In this document: positions 1 to 7,229 of the stretch, in pieces | Layout: the number at the start of each line of letters is the position of its first letter | How positions within the stretch are numbered: position 1 is the first letter of the stretch | DNA from: Natribaculum luteum | Lineage (GTDB): Archaea; Halobacteriota; Halobacteria; Halobacteriales; Natrialbaceae | Length of the DNA: 64,000 nt | Direction of reading: 5' to 3' | Assembly: GCF_023008545.1 (NCBI RefSeq) | Contig: NZ_CP095397.1 | Coordinates: 2,965,199 to 3,029,198, forward strand | Translations under genes and position numbers: made by a program | The notes under the pieces: generated by a model | Database searches by the model: none | What the model was told of the DNA's origin: nothing | Seen by the model: only the letters and a program-made list of their open reading frames with translations

Positions 1-1190
1 GACGTCGTCCAGTAGAGCCGCTTCCCGTCTAGGCTCAACTGAATCATCTGTGGTCCACTGATCAGTTCTCGATCCTGCACCGCCTGAATCTCGCCGAAGT
101 ATCCGCCGATCGAGATCGAGTCGCTCTCGCGCGGGTTCGCCGGATCGCTGACGTCGTACATCCAGACCTCGCCGTGCAACCAGTTGGCACCGAAGAGGTA
201 CCGATCGTCCATCGAGAGCAGGATGTCCGTCGGCAGCGCCGGCACGGGCATGTCCCATCCCTCGAGGTCGCGGCCCTCGAAGTCGATGACCTTCTCGGCG
301 TGGTACTCCCCGTCTTCCCTCCAGAAGTGGAAGATGTTCGACGAGAGTGCAGCGTTGACGTAGCCGTGGGCGACCTCCGGGTTGTGCATGAACCGAACTT
401 CGAGCGGGATCATCCCCTCTTCGCCGAGGTCGATCGTCTGCTCGACCGTCCGGTCTCCCCAGTTCCAGAAATGCAGGCTGTGGCCGTACTTGCCGGCCTC
501 GACGTCCTCGAGGTCGAACCCCGGCTGGTACGTCGCGGGTGCGGCCCACTCCGAGGAGACCATGACGTCGCGTCGCGGCTGGTACCAGAAGTCGTAGTTG
601 AACTCGATTTCGCCGGGGGCGTCCCAGCGCCCCTCGATCTCGAAGTCGTCGTCGAGCACGAGGAAGCCACCCGGAAGTTCGCCGTCGGCGTTCCCCAGCA
701 TACTGATCATGATCTCCCTGCCGGGAGCACAGTGGACGGTGTGTGGCCCCGAGAGGTCCTGCTCGTGGACCTCCTCCGGTTCGATGACCTTCACAAGCTC
801 CGGGTGTCGACGGTCGGACGTGTCCACGACGTGGATGCGCGAGGAGCGGTTCCCTGGAATCACGAGGTACTGGCGCTCGAGTCCCTCGACGTGACAGGAC
901 GACGAACAGGCGTTCCAGCCGAAGTGGTGGAGTTCGTCGCCTCGAGTCGGCATCTCGATCCGGTCGACGATCTCCCGGTACGTCGGCGATCCCGGATCGA
1001 CGTCGACGACCGCGACGAAGTCAGACGCGTCGACGTCCGTCCCCGTGTAGAGTGCTGCGACGTACGCGAGTTTTTCGGGAGTCGACTCCTCGATGGCGGC
1101 CTGTGGGGTCGCGTACCCCGGTCCCTCGACGCCGTGTTCGTGGTGGGCGTGCTCGTGGTGGCTGTGTCCGTGGCGATCTTCTGTTGCCAT
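1..1190 (-). CDS. Selenium-binding protein 56 family (methanethiol oxidase-like), 5' part
   Basis: Reading the minus strand from the ATG at 1190 gives an open frame of about 396 codons that runs off the left edge, so the C-terminus is missing (family proteins are about 450-470 residues). The protein starts with a His-rich stretch (HGHSHHEHAHHEHG) and then carries typical SBP56 segments: LYTGTDVDASDFVAVVDVD, DELHHFGWNACSSSCH, a repeated HTVHCAPG-type blade and HSLHFWNWGDRTVEQTIDLG. SBP56 proteins are seven-bladed propellers; characterised members oxidise methanethiol to H2S, H2O2 and formaldehyde using bound copper. The CSSSC motif stands where animal SELENBP1 has a redox CXXC-like motif. The family call rests on remembered similarity; the methanethiol substrate is inferred. 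Cytoplasmic; no signal peptide seen. Confidence 0.88.
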   Translation of the reverse strand, partial: MATEDRHGHSHHEHAHHEHGVEGPGYATPQAAIEESTPEKLAYVAALYTGTDVDASDFVAVVDVDPGSPTYREIVDRIEMPTRGDELHHFGWNACSSSCHVEGLERQYLVIPGNRSSRIHVVDTSDRRHPELVKVIEPEEVHEQDLSGPHTVHCAPGREIMISMLGNADGELPGGFLVLDDDFEIEGRWDAPGEIEFNYDFWYQPRRDVMVSSEWAAPATYQPGFDLEDVEAGKYGHSLHFWNWGDRTVEQTIDLGEEGMIPLEVRFMHNPEVAHGYVNAALSSNIFHFWREDGEYHAEKVIDFEGRDLEGWDMPVPALPTDILLSMDDRYLFGANWLHGEVWMYDVSDPANPRESDSISIGGYFGEIQAVQDRELISGPQMIQLSLDGKRLYWTT

Positions 1191-1272
1191 GAAGCCGGTA
1201 CGATTGGTGGCAGTAAAGAGACATCTGGTGAAACCGTCCCAACTGCAGGTCGAATTGCATGGTGTACACTGG

Positions 1273-1287
1273 TTGCACGGCGTGCAA
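1273..1287. promoter_or_regulatory. Palindrome TTGCACG-G-CGTGCAA upstream of SBP56
   Basis: Seven-base arms with a one-base centre, lying 83 bp upstream of the SBP56 ATG and 146 bp before the next gene on the plus strand. A second small palindrome, GTGTACAC, sits at 1262-1269. It could be an operator for the divergent pair. A related palindrome occurs at 47051-47065. No regulator can be assigned from the sequence. Confidence 0.3.
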
Positions 1288-1433
1288 CGCGACGCGCGGA
1301 CAGATCTCCGATCGACCGTCGACGACACACGGCCCTCGAGTCCGGGCCACTCGTGCGGTCGGTGCGACGCTACGCCGCGTGGGGCCGTCCTCGGGCGTAC
1401 ATTTGAGTGGCGTCGCCGTCGTACTACTGAACG

Positions 1434-1847
1434 ATGACTGGTGACGACCGATACAAACTGTTCGGTGTGTACGTTCCGCAGTCGATCGCCGATTCGCTCG
1501 CCGAGTTCGCCTACGAGGAAGGCGGCGTCGTCGACCTCGAGAGCTACTTCGATCCCGACGCGTCGACGGTTCCCGTCGGCGATCCCGGGGCCGACGCGAC
1601 CGACGCGCTCGTCTCGGCGGTCGTCGAGAATTTCGCTGCCCTGTACGACGCCGCCGACTTCGAGGCGGCCCGGCGGGTCGACCCCGACGCGTTCGTCCTC
1701 GTCCACCTTGCCGCCGAACCCGAGACGGTGGCGAGCGCCCGCGAACGCTTTCGGGCCGCCGCGACGATCCAGGAGGCCGACCTGCGGACAGTCCACACGG
1801 CAATCCTGGCCGCACAGCTCGACGACGGTGACGCGACTCGAGCGTGA
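1434..1847 (+). CDS. Hypothetical acidic protein, 137 aa
   Basis: An open frame with a clean ATG at 1434 and haloarchaeal codon bias. The product starts MTGDDRYKLFGVYVPQSIAD and is acidic and mostly helical by eye, with no signal peptide, membrane segment or cysteine cluster. The N-terminal segment (KLFGVYVPQSIADSLAEFAYEEG) looks like a folded domain rather than random translation, and the rest is Ala/Asp/Glu-rich. I do not recognise the family. It is divergent from the SBP56 gene, with 243 bp between them. Function unknown. Confidence 0.6.
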   Translation: MTGDDRYKLFGVYVPQSIADSLAEFAYEEGGVVDLESYFDPDASTVPVGDPGADATDALVSAVVENFAALYDAADFEAARRVDPDAFVLVHLAAEPETVASARERFRAAATIQEADLRTVHTAILAAQLDDGDATRA

Positions 1848-1853
1848 TCGACG

Positions 1854-1950
1854 CTACTCGGCGTCTCCCTCGAGGTCGCTCGCGTCGAGGTCTCCCTCGA
1901 GAGACATCCGTCCCCGATCGGATAGCCGGTAGATTCCCCGTCTGGTCGTA
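1854..1950 (-). pseudogene. Tail of a decayed winged-helix (PhiH1-repressor-like) gene
   Basis: On the minus strand a frame without start reads GIYRLSDRGRMSLEGDLDAS followed by DLEGDAE and a TAG stop at 1854-1856. The pattern of a beta-wing ending in 'LYxLTDxGRxYLxGELDASxLE' is characteristic of haloarchaeal PhiH1-repressor-like winged-helix proteins. Upstream the frame is broken, and a second short frame (ETSRLDDADRQTVRERLMTL, ending in a stop near 1975) continues to about 2060. No intact gene remains in 1848-2116; I take it as a relic. The family is assigned from memory of the C-terminal pattern only. Confidence 0.35.
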
Positions 1951-2116
1951 GTATTCGACGCAATTCTACTCGCGAAGCGTCATAAGACGTTCTCTGACGG
2001 TCTGTCGATCTGCATCATCCAGTCGGCTGGTCTCGGTCGCGCCGTGCAGTAGAATTCGACCTGGAGAGTGGCCACAGGCCGTCGACAGTCGTCCTACACG
2101 GGCTCTCGTCAGTGCA

Positions 2117-3064
2117 TCACGGACACGTTTCGCCGGTTGCGGTCGGCTCTTCGGGCTCGCTCACCCACTCGAACTCGTCTTCGTCGGACGCTACCGGTTC
2201 CGACTCGTTCACGTCTGCGTCGCCGGTTGCGGTCTCGTCGCCACCGTCGCTCGACGTCTCGTCCGTCGACTCGTCGACGCCCTCGCTCGAGTCCGCGTCC
2301 GAGTCCGTATCTTCGGTGCTGTCACTCTCCGCCGTGTCCTCGTCACCGTCCGTCTCGGTTGATTCGTCCCCGCCACCACTCGTCTCGGTCGGCTCGTCCT
2401 CGAGTCGCGTCTCGATCCACTCGAGGATCGACTGCGTGTCGTGGTGCGGAGCGGTCGTCTCGCCAGCCAGTTCCAGCGTCGGCGTAAACGTCACGCCGTC
2501 GTCGGCCGCCGCAGTCGCGACCTGCTCGACCGCGTCGTCGTACGTCCCCGCTCGAGTCCGTTCGACGATCTGGTCGACGCTCGAGACGCCGGCCGACTGG
2601 GCTCGCGACGCCAGTTCGTCGTAGTCGATGTACCCCCCGGGCAGGTCCTCGAACGTCTCGACGTAGAACTGCCAGTAACTGTTCGGGTCCTCGTCCCAGA
2701 CGCCGAGGGCGAACGCCGCGATACGCGGATCGCTACTCGAGATGTAGTACGTCGACGCATCGCCCGGTTCGTACGCCAGGTCGTAGAACTGGATCGCGAG
2801 TCGTCCGGTCTCGACGAACTCGTCGACGATCGCCTCGAGATTCCCGAGGACGAACTCCTGGGTGTACGGGCACTTGAAATTGCTGTAGACCGTCGCCGTG
2901 GGGGCGTCGGCGTTTCCCATCGTCGGGTACGTCCGTGCGTCCGAATCGGCCGGAATCGGGGCGTCCACGACCGGCGACGAACTCCCGGTGGCGATTCCAC
3001 CGAGACCGAGCAGCGAAACCGTTCCGGCGGCTGTCAGTACGGTACGACGCGTTGTCTGTGGCAT
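2117..3064 (-). CDS. Tat-exported DsbA-like thioredoxin-fold protein with acidic tail
   Basis: 315 aa from the ATG at 3064; an in-frame ATG at 3073 would add three residues. The N-terminus (MPQTTRRTVLTAAGTVSLLG) is a twin-arginine signal peptide without a lipobox cysteine. Residues about 45-205 are a DsbA/thioredoxin-like domain with VYSNFKCPYTQEFVLGNLEA and the cis-Pro region VTFTPTLELAG. The usual CXXC is CPYT here, so the second active-site cysteine is missing; the only other Cys is at the C-terminal end (GETCP). The last 100 residues are a low-complexity Asp/Glu/Ser/Thr tail, typical of exported haloarchaeal proteins. It is probably an exported redox or binding protein. Much longer upstream extension frames lack coding character. 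Confidence 0.82.
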   Translation of the reverse strand: MPQTTRRTVLTAAGTVSLLGLGGIATGSSSPVVDAPIPADSDARTYPTMGNADAPTATVYSNFKCPYTQEFVLGNLEAIVDEFVETGRLAIQFYDLAYEPGDASTYYISSSDPRIAAFALGVWDEDPNSYWQFYVETFEDLPGGYIDYDELASRAQSAGVSSVDQIVERTRAGTYDDAVEQVATAAADDGVTFTPTLELAGETTAPHHDTQSILEWIETRLEDEPTETSGGGDESTETDGDEDTAESDSTEDTDSDADSSEGVDESTDETSSDGGDETATGDADVNESEPVASDEDEFEWVSEPEEPTATGETCP

Positions 3065-3326
3065 CTTCCGCATCGGAACGACGTCGACACCATCGCCACG
3101 TAAACACAACCGCTCGTTAACCTGGATCAAGACGGATTTCCGCCGTTGCGCCGCTCGAGACCGTTCTCGACGCCGTTTCGCGGGAGCCAACGATTCTCGC
3201 GTGGTCGCTTCGGAATCGCGAGACGGCGCGCTCGTTCGCATCGAAGAACCGTTGGCCCGGACCGCACTCGAGTTGCAGGCGACGAAACGTCGTGTGTTGA
3301 CCATCTCGGTCGGAACTCGGTGCTGC

Positions 3327-3440
3327 TCATACTGCCGGACATAACGGTTCAGACATCGATCACACTCGAGACGCTGTCGTCGCTGCCGACAGCCGTCGAG
3401 ATGCGATCGAGTATTCACTGACTGTTGTCCGGTAGTATCA
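3327..3440. repeat. Palindromic MITE-like element, family 1, copy 1
   Basis: A 108-bp element (3330-3437) flanked by TCA direct repeats at 3327-3329 and 3438-3440. The ends are inverted (left TACTGCCGGACA, right end complement TACTACCGGACAACAG). The centre holds a hairpin GCTGTCG...CGACAGC. The other good copies are at 9004-9114 and 40324-40437. This copy sits in the gap between the DsbA-like gene and the MFS gene and is the only one not touching a stop codon. Confidence 0.85.
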
Positions 3441-3502
3441 CGACGCCGCTCGCGGCTTTTCGAACGAACGACACCTGCAGCCACGCTGCTCGATCTCGTC
3501 CA

Positions 3503-3545
3503 GCGGGGTGGGGCCAGATTCGAACCATGCCGAGACGTGTTCGCG
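3503..3545 (-). repeat. Orphan tRNA 3'-end-like fragment
   Basis: On the minus strand this reads CGAACACGTCTCGGCATG then GGTTCGAATCTGGCCCCACC, that is, a T-arm plus acceptor-like 3' end with no anticodon or D arm. The leading part resembles the stem of the elements beside tRNA-Val (5581-5658) and tRNA-Glu (55865-55945). No tRNA gene lies next to it. The rest of the gap 3441-3692 contains nothing I can assign. Confidence 0.45.
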
Positions 3546-3692
3546 TAGACAACTACTTCGGTAAGGAGCAGGATCTGGCAACTATCAGCCTCTAACGAAC
3601 CGAACTGACGTCCTCTTCGTCCCGAATGCCGGGCATTATCGTTGACTTCCGGTGTCCATGCTATTTGAGGATCAACAGTGTTAGACAACTGC

Positions 3693-5423
3693 ATGCCCCC
3701 AGATGGGTCTACTCCCAACGGGAGTTCTCGTCTCTCTACGGACGTAAAGACGAGCGTACGATACTGGGGTCCAGCAATCGCCGTGAGTCTGACGACGTTC
3801 ATCGTGGTCCTCAACGCATCTCTGATGAACGTGGCGATCCCCACGATGGTGAACGAGTTTGACACCACGGTCACCGTGATTCAGGGGGCGGTCGCACTCT
3901 ACTCACTGGTGACAGCTGCGCTGGTTCTCCCAGCCGGTACGCTGCCGTCTCGGCATAGTATTCGGCGTGTACTGGCAGTCGCACTGATCCTCTATGCCGG
4001 TGGGACGCTGGTGGCGTCGATTAGCTGGAATACGACGATCCTCTACGTCGGCTGGTCGCTCATCCAGGGTTCCGCGGCCGCTGTGATATTTCCCCTGACG
4101 TTCACTGTACTGATAATCAGTTACGAAGACGACGACCGGGCGACGGCATTCGGACTGCTGGCTGGCGTGAGCGGCGTTGGATCGACTATTGGACCGATTA
4201 TCGGTGGCGCACTAACCACGTACGCGAGTTGGCGATGGGGATTTGCGCTCCAGCTCGTCGGTGTGGGGGTTATTCTCTTCTTCGCTCAGTACGTGAGTCC
4301 GAACCCACTGTCAGAAACGCCCAGTTCACTGGATAAAGGTGGGACAGCGCTGTCCATCGTCGGTTCGACGTCGCTCGTCACCGGGTTCGTTCTGAGCGGG
4401 AAGTATGGATGGGTAGTCGAACGGCGGCCGTTTGTTGTCGACGGAATACAGTTCAATCCGCTTGGAACGTCGCCAGCGGTCTGGTTTCTCGGAGTCGGAC
4501 TGCTCGCGTTCGCCGTGTTCGTTCAGTACGAACGCCGAATGGAACGTGCTGGGAAGTCGCCGCTCGTTCCGCTGCACGTACTGACGAACCGCCCGTTTTT
4601 GGCCGGTGTTCTTACATACAACATGCGCTCGATCGTCTCGGCTGGCTTCTTTTTTATCTTCCCGGTCTATCTCCAGGCAGTACTCGGATACACCGCCTTC
4701 GAAACTGGGCTCGCGTTGTTACCGTATTCTATCGCGTCGATCCTCTTTTCGACGTTTACGCCCGGTTTGCGTAAGTACATCTCGCCAAAGACGCTTATCC
4801 AGGTCGGTATCGTGTGTATCGGCTTTGCGCTGGTGCTGCTGTACGAGCAGACAGGCCCCGGTCAGACGATCAGCAGAATGGCTCTCCCAGTGGCGATTTA
4901 TGGAGTCGGCGTCGGACTCATACTGGCACAGATCACCAATATGACGATGTCGGCTATCCCGACCGCGTACTCCGCCGAGGCATCCGGAGTCCTGAACGTG
5001 AGCTATTCGATCGGATTCTCCCTGGGGACGGCAGTCGTCGGCTCGTATTTTCTCGGACAGTTCTATGGTAGCGTCGTCGATGGAGTACTACGAGCAGAAC
5101 ACGAGACCGTTTCAGCGGAGCAACGAAATGACCTGGTGATCGCGCTCGAGGACGCAGCAGAGACGGCGACAGAAGCCACCCAGCAACAGTTCCTGAACCA
5201 GCTCACTCCGACTCAACGACAGTTGCTCGAGGAAATCTTCGAGGCTGCGATGTTCGACGCGCAACGGGCGGCGCTGCTCCTCCTCGTCCTGTTCGTGCTG
5301 CTCTTGCTTGTCGCATCGACGTTCTTGCCACGGCAGATCCCGGACGCCGACGACAGAACCGACCACCCCGAATCACCCCAAAGTTCGACACGTGACGCTT
5401 CTGAAACAACTGTGGAAGACTGA
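3693..5423 (+). CDS. MFS drug exporter, DHA2 (EmrB/QacA) type
   Basis: 576 aa from ATG 3693; a GTG at 3678 would add five residues. There are about 14 hydrophobic segments, beginning WGPAIAVSLTTFIVVLNASL, with the DHA2 signatures LNASLMNVAIPTM in TM1 and GVGSTIGPIIGGALTTYASW in TM5 (motif C, antiporter type). A soluble loop (about residues 460-520) is rich in Glu/Gln and precedes the last membrane segment. The likely role is proton-driven efflux of lipophilic compounds. Codons are visibly less GC-biased than in the neighbours, and the gene lies between an orphan tRNA-like fragment and tRNA-Val, both hints of acquisition. No adjacent regulator is seen. Confidence 0.88.
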   Translation: MPPDGSTPNGSSRLSTDVKTSVRYWGPAIAVSLTTFIVVLNASLMNVAIPTMVNEFDTTVTVIQGAVALYSLVTAALVLPAGTLPSRHSIRRVLAVALILYAGGTLVASISWNTTILYVGWSLIQGSAAAVIFPLTFTVLIISYEDDDRATAFGLLAGVSGVGSTIGPIIGGALTTYASWRWGFALQLVGVGVILFFAQYVSPNPLSETPSSLDKGGTALSIVGSTSLVTGFVLSGKYGWVVERRPFVVDGIQFNPLGTSPAVWFLGVGLLAFAVFVQYERRMERAGKSPLVPLHVLTNRPFLAGVLTYNMRSIVSAGFFFIFPVYLQAVLGYTAFETGLALLPYSIASILFSTFTPGLRKYISPKTLIQVGIVCIGFALVLLYEQTGPGQTISRMALPVAIYGVGVGLILAQITNMTMSAIPTAYSAEASGVLNVSYSIGFSLGTAVVGSYFLGQFYGSVVDGVLRAEHETVSAEQRNDLVIALEDAAETATEATQQQFLNQLTPTQRQLLEEIFEAAMFDAQRAALLLLVLFVLLLLVASTFLPRQIPDADDRTDHPESPQSSTRDASETTVED

Positions 5424-5580
5424 CCGAAACCACCACACCGGACACCTTGGATGCGAGCCATTACCCGTTCGGACGGCTCGGTGAGACTCGAGCGGTCGCA
5501 GATGGTCCCATCGATGTACTCGGGACGACGTCGGCTATGACCGTACGGGAGTCCGGTCCTTTGACTGCAGGTAACAAACG

Positions 5581-5658
5581 AGTGGGTTGGGGCAGATTTG
5601 AGCCACCCCGAGACGCACTCGCGATGCTGCGCGCGTCTCGTCTCGTTCAAATCTGTCC
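5581..5658 (-). repeat. tRNA-Val 3'-end copy forming a T-arm palindrome
   Basis: The 21 bases at 5581-5601 are identical to the 3' end of the tRNA-Val gene (5703-5723), including its T-arm half and acceptor strand. About 57 bases further on, the inverse of the T-loop half (TTCAAATCTG) occurs at 5646-5655, so the unit folds as a long hairpin with GAGACG/CGTCTC inner arms. It is not a complete tRNA. Similar units lie beside tRNA-Glu. The remainder of 5424-5704 shows no gene. Confidence 0.7.
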
Positions 5659-5704
5659 AACGTCACGATCCTGTCGATCGCGGAGTTGCTCGCGACAGAA
5701 GTAG

Positions 5705-5779
5705 TGGGTTGGGGCAGATTTGAACTGCCGACTTCCTCCGTGTGAAGGAGGTATCATAACCGGACTAGATCACCAACCC
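5705..5779 (-). tRNA. tRNA-Val (CAC)
   Basis: 75 nt on the minus strand including the discriminator A. The acceptor GGGTTGG (5' end at 5779) pairs with CCAACCC (5706-5712). The anticodon stem CCTCC/GGAGG encloses the loop TTCACAC, giving anticodon CAC. The T-arm GGCAG-TTCAAAT-CTGCC is canonical. CCA is not encoded. No intron. It reads GTG valine codons, abundant in these GC-rich genes. Confidence 0.95.
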
Positions 5780-5838
5780 GCACGCGACGATACCCGTCGA
5801 TGGGACTTAAGACTTCCTTTCGAAAACCGAGCGACGGG

Positions 5839-6084
5839 CTACCGGTCTGTTCGATACGCCTCGAGTTTCCCGCGTGCTTTCCCGATCGCCGCTCGAGTCT
5901 CGCTGCTCGAGCTCGGCGGCGTCCTCGCGCAGCGTCTCGACGCGACTCGGCTCCGGCGTTTTCTCCCGATCGGTCCACGCCCGGAGTTTCGCTTCGGCGG
6001 CCTCGAGTGTCTCTTCGACGCCGATGCGTGCGTGTTCGCCGGCCCGCTTCAGGCAGTACAGGGCGTCTTCGAAGGTTTATTCAT
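5839..6084 (-). pseudogene. Frameshifted small haloarchaeal coiled-coil protein (DUF7553-like)
   Basis: From the ATG at 6084 the frame reads MNK and must then shift to give FEDALYCLKRAGEHARIGVE and ETLEAAEAKLRAWTDREKTP...ETLREDAAELE, after which it must shift back to end SETRAAIGKARGKLEAYRTD-R-TAG. The start and the stop are in the same frame (82 codons), and only the middle is displaced, so two compensating indels are needed. The pattern matches a small Natrialbales protein family of about 80 helical residues that I recall as DUF7553; the name is from memory. A sequencing error at either point would instead mean an intact gene. Confidence 0.5.
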
Positions 6085-6272
6085 GGCTGTTCTGTCTCGT
6101 TCTATGTCATTACCAAATAAAGTCCTTTCACAGGAAACAGAATATCTCGCGCCCGGGACGGTCGGTCTACTCGCTCGGCGACGCAGTCGATCGACTCGAG
6201 GCGTGGATTAACTCGTCGCGACGGACCCGTCGTTTGCGAACGCTTAACGGGACGGACCGAGAGGTACCGACG

Positions 6273-7217
6273 ATGTTCGAGCGTCGTCCGGTTCCAACTC
6301 CGTTCCAGGTCGATCCAGTCAACGTCTACGTCGCGGCCCGGACGATCGTCGATCCCGGCCCCGAAACCGACGAGGCCTGGTCGACGGTTCGGTCGACGCT
6401 GGCCGATCGCGACCTCGAGCCGGCGGACGTCGAACGGGTGCTCGTCACGCACCCGCACCCGGATCACTGCGGGCTGGCGAGGCGGTTTCGAGACAGGGGG
6501 GCCGACGTCTTCGCCAGCCCGGAAACGGCCGCGATACTCGCCGACTTCGGGGCTCGCCTCGAGTACGAACAGTCGTACTTCCGGACGCACCTGCCGCGCC
6601 ACGGAATGCCCGAGGCGACGGCGTCGGCGATCGCCGACCTCACGAACGCCTTCCGCCAGTACGTCTCGGACTGCGACGTCGATCGCGTACTGGCAGACGG
6701 GGACGAGATCGAGGTCGGTCCGACGACGCTGACTGCTAAAGCGGTGACCGGCCACGCGCCGGGCGAACTCCTCTTTTCGTACGAAGACGGCGGCGATCGG
6801 GTGGCGATCGTCGGCGACCACGTGCTCGGTCGAATCACGCCGAACCCGCTCTTGCAGCCGCCCACGGAGCCGGGCGGCGACCGGCCGCGGGTCCTCCCCG
6901 CGTTCAACGACTCGCTCGAGCGGCTTCGCGACCGCGGCTTCGATCGGTTCCTCCCGGGACACGGCGAGGTGATCGACCGACCGACCGAGCGGATCGACGC
7001 CATTTTCGCGGCACACGAGGAACGGACCGACGCCGTGCTCGGACTCCTCGACGGGCAGACGACCGCCTACGAGGTGATGGAGGGGCTGTTCGACGATCTC
7101 TCGATCGGCGACCAGTTCGGCGGGATGAGCGAGGCGGTGGGCCATCTCGACATACTCGAGCAGCGCGACCGCGTCCGCAGACGCGAACACAACCACATCA
7201 CATACGAACCCGCATGA
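6273..7217 (+). CDS. MBL-fold metallo-hydrolase
   Basis: 314 aa, starting MFERRPVPTPFQVDPVNVYV at ATG 6273; the longer upstream frame is not coding in character. The metallo-beta-lactamase core shows VLVTHPHPDHCGLARRF (HxHxDH), VTGHAPGELLF (third His), IVGDHVLG (Asp) and FLPGHGEVI (last His), so both metal sites are complete. The C-terminal 70 residues (RTDAVLGLLDGQTTAYEVME and onward) match the winged-helix extension found in LACTB2/glyoxalase II-like proteins. It is probably a thioester or phosphodiester hydrolase; the substrate is unknown. The adenine deaminase gene follows 12 bp downstream on the same strand, so the two are probably cotranscribed. Confidence 0.86.
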   Translation: MFERRPVPTPFQVDPVNVYVAARTIVDPGPETDEAWSTVRSTLADRDLEPADVERVLVTHPHPDHCGLARRFRDRGADVFASPETAAILADFGARLEYEQSYFRTHLPRHGMPEATASAIADLTNAFRQYVSDCDVDRVLADGDEIEVGPTTLTAKAVTGHAPGELLFSYEDGGDRVAIVGDHVLGRITPNPLLQPPTEPGGDRPRVLPAFNDSLERLRDRGFDRFLPGHGEVIDRPTERIDAIFAAHEERTDAVLGLLDGQTTAYEVMEGLFDDLSIGDQFGGMSEAVGHLDILEQRDRVRRREHNHITYEPA

Positions 7218-7229
7218 CAAACGGCGACT

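Noticed and set aside
2117-3874. 585-codon version of the DsbA-like gene
   Set aside because: The extension upstream of 3073 crosses repeat copy 1 and reads as Arg/Ser-rich noise; the Tat signal starts at MPQTTRR.
3503-5723. The two tRNA-like ends around the MFS gene as an attL/attR pair
   Set aside because: The acceptor sequences differ (CCCCACCCC against CCCCAACCC) and no integrase is present.
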